Shown piece by piece: positions 55,630 to 64,000 of a stretch of 64,000 bases of DNA (within the stretch, counting starts at the first letter, position 1; each line of letters opens with the position of its first letter). This stretch comes from Diospyros lotus (lineage: Eukaryota; Streptophyta; Magnoliopsida; Ericales; Ebenaceae): contig NC_068338.1 in assembly GCF_014633365.1 (NCBI RefSeq), positions 11,480,616-11,544,615 of the forward strand. The letters are read 5' to 3'. The notes under the pieces were generated by a model, which worked only from the letters and a program-made list of their open reading frames with translations, searched no databases and was not told the origin of the DNA. The position numbers were made by a program, and so were the translations under genes.

Positions 55630-57240
55630 CGATAAACATACCAAGACCATCTAGAATCAAGAAATCCTCTATTGTTTCTCTTGAAGATTTTCAAACGTTG
55701 AAACAAAGATACGAGGAATTGAAAAAGAATGATGAGGAAAAGACAAAAACTCTACAACTGTTGTCTGGTCTGTTACGTATGCTTCTGCTGGCTCCAGAAG
55801 TTCAAATCCCTTCAGGTGATATTTGCATCAGCACTTTAGTGCCTCCTCAACCACAACCATTGTCCTAGTAAAAATCCTAGTAGCCAAACCTGGTTATCGG
55901 AACACAACATGAGGAACGACAAAAGAATGCAGGAAAAGGCCCCATGAGAGAAGAAATAGTAGTAACCACAGCTTCCACCAAAGAGGTGCATAAGCTTAAA
56001 ATGAACACTCAACCAAGATCTCCTTCGACTGCATGGGGGATAGAAATTAAAAAGATGATTGAAGAAGTTTTCGAGAAGAAGGTCCCTGGAGCAATTTCTG
56101 ATGATAAGCGTTCGTGACGTGTACCTTATTCTCAGGACGTGCTCAACCATGCACTCCCTCCTAAGTTCAAACTGTCACATCTATCCAAGTATAGTGGGCG
56201 AGAGGATTCTATTCTTCATACACAATGATTTGAGTCCTTGGCCCATCTCTACAAATGGAGCGACATAACCATGTGTTTGGTATTCCCGCAATCATTAACA
56301 AAGTATGCGTATGCTTGGTTTAATGAATTTCCCTCTAGGTACATTACTTTATACAAGCAGATGCGAGTGGAGCTTATCACATCCTTTGCAGCTCATCCTT
56401 TAAGAAAGAAGGCCCCCTTTTACCTTCTCAGTGTCTGACAAAGCCCTAGGGAGACCCTAAGGTAGTACATTGATCGCTTTCGCAACGCAATGTTAGAGGT
56501 ACAGGACTTGCCAGTTTGATTGGCCATCTCAGCTTTCTTACAAGGAACCACATTCACACCTCTTAAAGAATCCCTCACCCCTATAGAGCCCACAACTTTG
56601 GCTAATTTATTTGTGTGCACCAACAGGTATGTGGTGCAGCTAGACATTTTACGTACCTGCGAATTAACCGAGCAATCTGAAGAGGGAACAAGAAAGAAAG
56701 GGCAAATAATAGGTGACATAGGTAGGCAAACAAACGGGTAAGCCCCTAAGCCTAATGATTATTAGGCACCATTAACAAGTATATACACCTCCAGCACTCA
56801 CCGCCACACCGACTTAGCTCATCATCTTCTCCTTTGAATAGTCAAAAGGGAAAGACTTTCAACCCTTTTGTCAATATCTTCAATGCTCGAGACACTCAAC
56901 AAAAGATTGTTATCCTTTTTGTGAGAAATTGAGAAGACTGGTTAGAGAAGCTTAAGGTGATCGGTTTTTGCCCGAGATAGCTCCTGTTCCTCATAGGGCA
57001 CCTTATAATCCGCCTCGACATGACAGGTTGCCCCTAGAAAATCGAGCTCCATTTAAGGTACGACAAAGACGTAGGGGCTACCAGCAATGTAGGGCACTGC
57101 CAAAACAATAAAGGGGACCTTAGATGAGAGAACCATTAACACCTCAACTAGACAATGAGCCTACCCAAGAACATATCCACGTTATATCTAGAGGATAAAC
57201 CTTAGCCAGAGATTGTTCGGCGGCTCACAAGTCATACGCC
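55630..57240 (+). pseudogene. Tat element C gag, 5' truncated
   Basis: Begins in mid-gag with a charged coiled coil, TLKQRYEELKKNDEEKTKTL, corresponding to about 3390-3470 of element A. The capsid domain follows: LPPKFKLSHLSKYSGREDSI, WSDITMCLVFPQSLTKYAYA, WFNEFPSRYITLYKQMRVEL and YIDRFRNAMLEVQDLPV. Stops include TGA and TAG where arginine or glutamine codons are expected. A possible knuckle region near 56890 is too degraded to call. Confidence 0.82.
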
Positions 57241-57830
57241 TATCAAGCTCATCACGTGGATTATGTGACCAACGTCATACCAAATGAAGAGCCCATCTCT
57301 TTCACACTAGCTGATCAAGGAAACATCCTTATGCCCCACGATGACCCGATGGTCGTCTCAACCGTGATTGCCAAGCATCTCGTAAACCGCATCCTCGTAG
57401 ATAACGACAATTCCATCAACTTGATTTATCGAAATTATTTTGAGCAAATACACATCACTCATGATCGAATACGACCTGTTTCCTCCCCATTATATATACT
57501 AGGGAAGCGATACCTGTTGCAGGATCAGTACAGTTGTCAATTACCCTAGGATCCTATCCTTGTAGCATCACTCAACAGAAGAACTTTATGGTCATGAAGA
57601 CTATAAGAGTACATCAACAACCTATAATGTCATTTTGGGAAGGTCACTACTCAACAATATGAGAGACGTCCTACACCTCGATTACCTCTTAATGAAATTC
57701 CCCACTCCAAGGGGTACAGGCCAAGTTCATGGCAACCAAAAGAAAGCCCGAATCTGTTACATATCATCCACCAAGGCTACAAAAGGAAAAGATATTTCCC
57801 ATACCCCTAAGGAAACCATAGTCTATTTCT
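57241..57830 (+). pseudogene. Tat element C protease, decayed
   Basis: DDPMVVSTVIAKHLVNRILV and DNDNSINLIYRNYFEQIHIT align with the proteases of A and B. The catalytic DSG is DND, so it is inactive. A frame change separates this from TYNVILGRSLLNNMRD-like sequence (about 57617-57670) and a tail including KKARICYISSTKATKG. Confidence 0.82.
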
Positions 57831-57842
57831 GAGCACGCCTCA

Positions 57843-59150
57843 TTGAAGTCCCAACCAATAGAGGCCTCAAAGCCCATTATACTTAATGAGAATGAGAAAG
57901 AGAAAGTTGTTTACATAGGAAGCCAATTGCCATCAAATCAAAAGGAAGAAATCATACAATGCTTGCGGGTTAATGCATATATCTTTGCCTGGGTACCTAC
58001 CGATATGCCAGGTATTGACCCTTGGGTGATCTCTCATCAGTTGAATGTAAAACTTGAAGCAAAACCCATCAAGCCAAAGAAAAGTAGGATTACACTCGAC
58101 AGACTCCCAGCTCTTGAAGAAAAAGTCGATAAGCTCTTAAAGGCAAGATTCATTCATGAAGTTCACTATCCCGATTGGCTGGCTAATGTGGTCATGGTAA
58201 AAAACCCCAACGAAAAATGGCGCGTTTGTGTGGATTTCACCGATTTGAACAAGGCATGTCAAAAAGACTCTTATCCATTATCGCGAATTTATCGCCTGGT
58301 GAATAGAACCCTAGGGTACCACATGTTAAGTTTCTTAGACGCCTTCTTAAGATACCACCAGACTAGCATGTTCACACCAGATGCTAAGAAGACTTCCTTT
58401 ATTACTGAGACGGGAACTTACTACTATTGGGTTATGCCTTTTAGGCTAAAAAATGCTAAAGCAATTTACCAACAAATGGTCAACAAAGTATTCAAGGAAT
58501 TGCTTGGGACCACCATGAAAGCCTACGTTGATGACCTGGCAGTCAAGAGCCACAGCGAAGAGTCACACATGGAGAAGTTATTGCAAGTTTTCGTGGTATG
58601 TCGTCAATATAAGATGCGGCTCAATCCTAACAAGTGTGTCTTCGGCACCAAGTCAAGAAAATTCCTAGGCTATCTTATTTCACAACGCGAGATAGAAGCC
58701 AATCTCAAAAAGATTCAAGCTATCTTGGATATGCAGTCTCCCTCCAGTATAAAAGAGGTCCAATAGTTAACTGGATGAATCACATCCCTTAATCGCTTTC
58801 TTTCCAAGTTTGCTGAAAGAAGTTTTCCATTTTTCCAAATACTAAAAGGAGGAAGAAACTTCCAGTGGGACGAAAAGTGTGAGCAAGCGTTCCAAGCATT
58901 GAAGGATTACGTGCATGAAATACCCTTCCTTACCATACGAGAGGAAGAAGAAGTGTTATACCTTTACCTCGGGGTTAGTCAAGTTGCAATTAGCACAATG
59001 TTGCTCAGAAAGACTAATCAGGTGGACCGGTCGGTGTACTACATCATTAGGGTGCTCTGTGGTGCTGAGACTCAGCATCCTTATGTCAAGAAGTAGCTAG
59101 GAAGCTCAGACCTCACTTCTAGGCACATACCATCATAGTCCTCATTAATC
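57843..59150 (+). pseudogene. Tat element C reverse transcriptase and first RNase H
   Basis: The longest retrotransposon RT frame in the window: 307 codons open at 57843-58766. Motifs in order: DWLANVVMVKNPNEKWRVCV, DFTDLNKACQKDSYPLSRI, YYWVMPFRLKNAKAIYQQM, AYVDDLAVKSHSEESHMEKL (YVDD intact) and MRLNPNKCVFGTKSRKFLGY. The frame then meets a TAG and a TGA in the stretch normally QQLTGRI; both fit C-to-T changes of CAG and CGA. RNase H continues with FQWDEKCEQAFQALKDYV and VDRSVYYIIRVLCGAETQHP. Confidence 0.88.
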
Positions 59151-59254
59151 AACCCATATAATAGATTCTCCAACGTCCAGAACATTCAGGCAGGCTAACC
59201 AAATAGGCCATTAAGCTGAGCAAGTATGATTTTTAGTACGAGCCTCGTAGGGCC

Positions 59255-59760
59255 ATCAAGGGCCAAGCATTGGTTGACTTTATCATGGAATGCACACATC
59301 CCCCCGAACTTGAGGCCATTTCACAACCTGAATGGAATTTGTTCATAGACGGAGCCTTAAACGTACAAGGTATGGGAGCAGTTGTTGCTTTAATTTCCTC
59401 TGATAGCACAATTTTGGAATACTCTTTATGGTTCACCTTTCCCAATTCCAATAATGTCGCAAAATATAAAGCGTTCATTACCGGTCTAGCAATCACACAA
59501 CAACTTAAAGTGAAAAGGATCATTGCCCACAGTAACTCTCAACTCGTGGTACAACAATTTCAAGGGCCTTACGAAACTAGGGACCCCACACTCGATTTAT
59601 ACCTATAGAAGTTGCGAGCCCTCACCCTCTATTTTTAGGATTTTCAGCTAGTTCAAATCAATTGTGCCCCTAATCATCATGCAAACGCTTTATCTAAACT
59701 AGTAGTAGCAAGAGACACACTAAGGCGCCTGATCCATATGGAGATTCTACAAAAGCCAAG
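59255..59760 (+). pseudogene. Tat element C archaeal-like RNase H, catalytic residues lost
   Basis: WNLFIDGALNVQGMGAVVAL, NNVAKYKAFITGLAI, IAHSNSQLVVQQFQGPYETR and HHANALSKLVVA correspond to the four acidic motifs. Only the first aspartate survives; E has become K and two D have become N. All three are explained by G-to-A transitions. Two stops follow LDLYL and TLYF. Confidence 0.85.
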
Positions 59761-59799
59761 CATAGAAAAAAGTGTAAGAAAACACAATACAGATCATCG

Positions 59800-60578
59800 A
59801 GGCAGACAACGATTGGAGGTTGCCTACTATGCTGTACTTTCTCATTGGGGAGCTTCTTATTGACCCCGTAGAGGCTAGGATCCTAAAAACTCGGGCAATT
59901 CATTTTGTAATTATCGATAGCGCTTTGTATAAGTGCGTCTTCTCTATGTCATTGCTAAAATGCCTTGGTCCACGAAAGGCCCAACAAGCTCTAAACGAAA
60001 TCCATGAGGGTGACTGCAGTAAGCACGTCGGTGGAAGATCATTGGCAACTAAAGTCATGAGAGCATGTTTTTTTTAGCCAACGTTGCATAATGATGCCTC
60101 CACAAAGGTTCAAACTTGTGACAAATGACAAAGACATGCACCCTTATCCTTACTTCCTACGACAGAGATTTAACAAATCTTCCAACTTATCCCTTTTGTG
60201 CAATAGGGGTTGGACATACTTGGTCCCTTTCCCATTGCTATTGGACAACGAAAATTCAAACTAGTAGCTATCGACTATTTCACCAAGTGGGTCAAACCAG
60301 AACCTTTGGAAACTATCACAAAGAAAAGGGTAGAGAGCGTGGTATGGAAGGACATCATTAGCCGCTTTGGAATCCCCAGGATCCTTAATACCAATCATGG
60401 CAAACAATTTGATTCAAACATTTTTCGCACTTTCTGCGACAGATGGGGGATTCACCTTTGCATGGAATCTGTAGCCTACCCCCAAGCAAATGGTCAAGCC
60501 GAGGCAGCTAACAAAATCATTTTTAGAGGCCTAAAAACCTGGTTAGATAAAGCAAAATAAGCTTGGGTGAATATTTTC
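59800..60578 (+). pseudogene. Tat element C integrase, truncated
   Basis: The zinc region is EGDCSKHVGGRSLATKVMRA...CDK-stop-QRHAP. The core reads LDILGPFPIAIGQRKFKLVA, DYFTKWVKPEPLETITKKRV, SRFGIPRILNTNHGKQFDSN and YPQANGQAEAANKIIFRGL. The second catalytic D is N (NTNHGKQ); the E (QAEAANK) remains. It stops at about 60578, where a W LTR fragment begins, so the C-terminal domain and 3' LTR are missing. Confidence 0.85.
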
Positions 60579-60925
60579 ATGAGGTTACCACGTAATTTAA
60601 GTAAGTTTAGAATATAGAAAAATTTGCTTAGTAGTAGTTATAAGTACCGAATTAACTGCAAGGAGTGCCTTGGAGCCAAGATATGTAAGGAAAATGATAC
60701 GCCTTTGACGAGCATTTCGAGGCATGATTTATGGTATCGAAAGAAATTGGATCAAGAACGATTTTCGATACAGCTAAAATGAAGTTGCGATTCAGGTTGA
60801 AAAACCAAAATGTTATAGGGACTTCCGGGAAGTTAACGGAATCTTGAGGGGGTTCATATTCGGCATGTAGAGCAACCCTTCAGTGGTTTCAAGAAGAAAT
60901 GTAGAGCAACCCTTCAAGGGTTCAT
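60579..60925 (+). mobile_element. LTR W fragment (W5)
   Basis: Aligns with about 45050-45390 of W2: 'ggttaccacgtaattt', 'gtaccgaattaactgca', 'atgatacgcctttgacgagc', 'caacccttcagtggttt'. Near the right end 'atgtagagcaacccttca' and 'gggttcatattcg' each occur twice, a small local duplication. Both ends are truncated. Confidence 0.75.
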
Positions 60926-61231
60926 ATTCGCTTGTGCGCGCCATAGACGCGCACGGCTGCGCCTAGTAGTGCCCCAGCGCGCGCAGCCGCACCTTGCCGG
61001 GCCTTACGCGCGCAGGCCCCACTTGGCCACATCTTTCGACGCCTCGATGCATCTGTATGCACCCCGTTTCACCCTTTTCCGTGTCATACACGATCTTTTG
61101 CCCTTCACCCAAAAACGTTTTTGCAATCTAAAAAATACAAACGCAACAATTATTTAATTATTTCACAAATAACAACATAACCGAATCCGCATGTAAGGAA
61201 TTGAAATATTTCGACAATGGCTCTGATACCA
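60926..61231 (-). mobile_element. Internal leader and priming site of the X3 element
   Basis: The reversed sequence TGGTATCAGAGCC (61231-61219), one base from the X3 LTR, is a full match to a methionine-initiator tRNA priming site and fixes family X on the minus strand. To its left is a short leader with a GC-rich CGCGCGCAGCCGC block at about 60930-61030. Nothing coding is present before the junction with W5. Confidence 0.75.
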
Positions 61232-61232
61232 C

Positions 61233-63184
61233 TGAAAGTAAAGTAAGATCGCTACGAGGCAAGCAGTGTAGTTCAAAAATGTTGAACCTTACCCCGATCC
61301 CAGCGATTGGATCAACGTCGAAATCAAATCATTCACAAACAAATAAATAAATCTAACCTTTAGATTATCGAGTCGTTCGCGAATTCGAGCCGTCCAAGCG
61401 TCAGGCCTCTAACTCGTGATACACGGCACGCGTCCGTTGGCAAGGAGAGCGGAATAGGAGTACTAGCTCCTTCTCCTTTTCGCGGCTTGTGTATGGACGA
61501 AAAAAACGCCCACGTTTCAAATTGATGCCAAAAAGAAACGGGGAAGAGTGAACGGCAATACATTTTTCAACTCTTGAAAAACGACACCAAAACTCACTAC
61601 TATTTTGGGCAACCCATAAAGGGATATTTATAGAAAAATATCTTAGGGTTTCTCAAACCCTAATGGATTGGGCTAGCCTATTAATTCTAATTCAATTAGA
61701 ATCTTAAGTGGGCTTATTCTAATCCAACTAAAAATATAATTAAATGGTTCAAATCCTTTTATAGGTTTAAATAAAATATTTTGGCCCAAATTTAATTTAA
61801 GTCCAAATATATTTTATTTAATATTTGGCCCAAATCTAATTTGGTCCAAATATAATATTTAATATTTGGCCCAAATCCAATTTAGTCCAAATATAATATT
61901 TAATTTAATATTTGGCCCAAATCCAATTTAGTTCAAATATTAACTTAAGCCCAAATATATTTTATTTCTTATTTGCCACTCCAACAAATAGAAAATTATT
62001 AAATTAGAAACTTCTTCCTAATTTAATCAATTGCCATTTTAGGAAACTCTTTCCATTATGAGGACTCTTCGTCATATCGAAGTTATTACGTCTATTTATT
62101 CTTTTTCCGTGAGAACCTACGACGACACAACTTCTTGCCGAAGTGTCTCACTTAACCATACGTCCACTCTCCTAATTTAAGCCAGGGACTGTGCCTATTG
62201 CGTATGACTCATTAGGCTTCCGAATATGTTGGCAATGTGTCGGTACGAACACATAAGACAAGATTGGCCTCTAACAAGGCATCATGCCTACCCAATTATT
62301 CAGAATGATTCATAATCCACAAATAACCTTTCACGAGCATTGTTACCGTGTAATTCGATTCTCTCGTCAATGTATCTTATGTGATCTCAAGTATGGTGAT
62401 GTGTTTCTTGATTACGATCACATGAGTTTTTCTTCGGTCATTCGGACATCTTCACTTCATAGAAAATAAATCAATAACTCCTTATTGATCTCTTTCACCA
62501 TGGCCATGGATTTAAAGTAAATATCCACCGAAGGCGCCTTAGATACATCATCCTCTATCAAGGGATAGACGAGTCTCATCTTGGCTATGCACCCATCTGC
62601 ATAAGTCTCGTGATATACCCAACGATCACCCACGTGCAGCCTTTATCTAGACCCATCGAAACGATTTCAAAGCATACCGGTCTTCTTATGAGATGACCGT
62701 GACAACATCAGGTCTAAGGATTAGTTACACCCATCTCGTATGAGATTCCATCAACATATAACCAAAATGGATTCTCATGGCGAGTCATGTCCAGTGACAC
62801 GTTCTCCAACATTGGTCATCTATGTACTTGTCTAGGCATCCCCATGCCTATGGGTGAGACCCCCATTGCTATCACATAGCAAAAACATAGCATATACAAG
62901 TCTTACTGCAATTGTCAATGTCCATTCTTGATATTGCTACGACTTGGGACATTTAATGATGTCTAGAAACTGTGATGCATCATCTCACATATTTAAAGAT
63001 TAATCACAGTAAACATCATATGGACTTCTATCTAGTTTAATTTGGTTATTACAATAATAACAAGAAACTAATAGAATGACTTCTTGTGAATTTGAACAAC
63101 TCTTTATTCAAATAATAAATATGATTACAATTGTCAGTGTACAACATACCCAATCTGATTGGGTCTAGAGCACCTACACTAACA
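61233..63184 (-). mobile_element. LTR X3, full length
   Basis: Starts TGAAAGTAAAGTAAGATCGC and ends CACCTACACTAACA; 1952 bp. It aligns end to end with X1. Because a priming site adjoins its left end, it is the 5' LTR of a minus-strand element whose body was lost, not a simple solo LTR. A short repeated 'ccaaatytaatttrgtccaaatataatatttaa' tract fills about 61780-61950. Confidence 0.85.
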
Positions 63185-63186
63185 AA

Positions 63187-63667
63187 CCTCAGGTCCAAGG
63201 ATTAGTTACACCTATCTCGTATGAGAATTCCATCAACATATAACCAAAATATATTCTCATGGTGAGTCATGTCTAGTGACACGTTCTCCAACATTGGTCA
63301 CATATGTACTTGTCTAGGTATCCCCATGCCTATCGGTGTAAGACCCCAATTGTTATCACATAACAAAAACATAGCACATGTAAATCTTACCGCAATTGTC
63401 AATGTCCATTCTTAACATTACTACGACTTAGGACATTTAATGATGTCTAGAAATTGTGACGCATCATCTCACATCTTTATAGATTAATCATAGTATACAT
63501 CATATGCACTTCTATCTAGTTTCATCCGGTCATTACAATAATAACAAGAAACTAATAAAACGACTTCTTGTGAATTTAAATAATTCCTTATTCAATAATA
63601 AATATGATCATAATTATCAGTATACAACATACCCAATCTGATTGGGTCTAAAGCATCTACACTAACA
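63187..63667 (-). mobile_element. Partial second LTR X copy (X5)
   Basis: Repeats the last roughly 480 bp of X3 (from 'caggtctaaggattagttac' to 'ctacactaaca') immediately after it. The copies differ at scattered positions. The outer end is the same LTR terminus, so this is a truncated neighbouring LTR or a tandem duplication. Confidence 0.85.
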
Positions 63668-64000
63668 CTTATCCCAAGCTTTAGAAGGCCAACCCTTCGA
63701 AGACCCATTTGGGCACCTCGCCCTAAAAGGCCCCGAAGACCCTTCCAGGCTTGTACCCCATTGGGCTATGCCTCCCACGTAATCTAGATCTGTTTTGACC
63801 TCGCTGGTGATACCTTAGACCCTTTCGTCATGGTGAAAGACTCTGCTATGATTGGTCCCAAGACAAATAAATGTAATTGTTATAGTTAGACAACAATAGT
63901 TCTCACGTTTTTGCACTTCAATTTTTGGATCATTCTCACACTTTTGCGTTTTTGTTTTTGGATAGTTCTCATGCTTTTGTGTTTTAGTTTTGGTATTGCT
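63668..64000. repeat. Unassigned sequence ending in a 33-bp tandem repeat
   Basis: No coding sequence recognised in 63668-63899. From 63900 a unit of the type TTCTCACRCTTTTGCGTTTT recurs at 63900, 63933 and 63966 (33-bp steps) and runs off the window edge. Confidence 0.6.

Noticed and set aside
61219..61231. tRNA gene suggested by GGCTCTGATACCA
   Set aside because: This is the reversed primer-binding site of an X-family element; no cloverleaf surrounds it. The same applies to 50026-50038.

Overview
The window is repeat-rich nuclear DNA of a flowering plant; I cannot name the species. The evidence is plant-type Tat-lineage Ty3/gypsy elements with a second, archaeal-like RNase H, a SIRE-like Ty1/copia element, a Cassandra TRIM carrying 5S rRNA sequence in its LTRs, an RTE-type LINE, a CACTA transposon, and fragments of two plant-like genes with plant introns. 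Almost nothing is an intact host gene. The best host-gene candidate is a pair of 3'-terminal exons (1197-1304 and 1393-1492) resembling the C-terminus of a plastid-lipid-associated (PAP/fibrillin) protein.

Layout. 1-380: LTR fragment (family Z). 1197-1492: fibrillin-like exons. About 1990-16690: decayed Tat element A, with two solo LTRs (X1 at 10410-12222, W1 at 12704-15551) inside its long 3' region, which also holds an antisense coiled-coil ORF and a 43-bp tandem array. 17106-44013: a SIRE-like copia element that is the outer shell of a deep nest. Its 5' LTR carries solo LTR V (17906-20147). Its integrase is split by Tat element B (22726-42806). B's 3' region carries a partial X LTR (27588-38345), which is split by a CACTA transposon (27741-37199), which contains an RTE LINE (35210-37004), a MITE-like element and a captured, intron-containing fragment of the ALG1/TURAN mannosyltransferase gene. 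44014-53405: a Reina-like chromovirus (element D) split by solo LTRs W2 (45038-47708) and W3 (49486-52743). W3 contains a complete Cassandra element (49631-50267). 53618-64000: LTR fragments (W4, Z2, W5, X3, X5) around Tat element C (55630-60578).

None of the polyproteins is intact. Many stops look like deaminated CAG, CAA, CGA or TGG codons, and several catalytic residues have changed in the same direction. Insertion order is readable because five solo LTRs, the Cassandra, the LINE and the CACTA retain recognisable target-site duplications. The window therefore records successive insertion followed by LTR-LTR recombination. The most unusual points are the captured ALG1 fragment, the five-layer nest, a 47-bp (not 5-bp) duplication flanking element B, and dense short-motif clusters in two unrelated LTRs. 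I found no new enzyme system or operon-like locus.

All alignments were made by eye. Boundaries marked 'about' are uncertain by tens of bases, or by more for the 5' LTR of element A.
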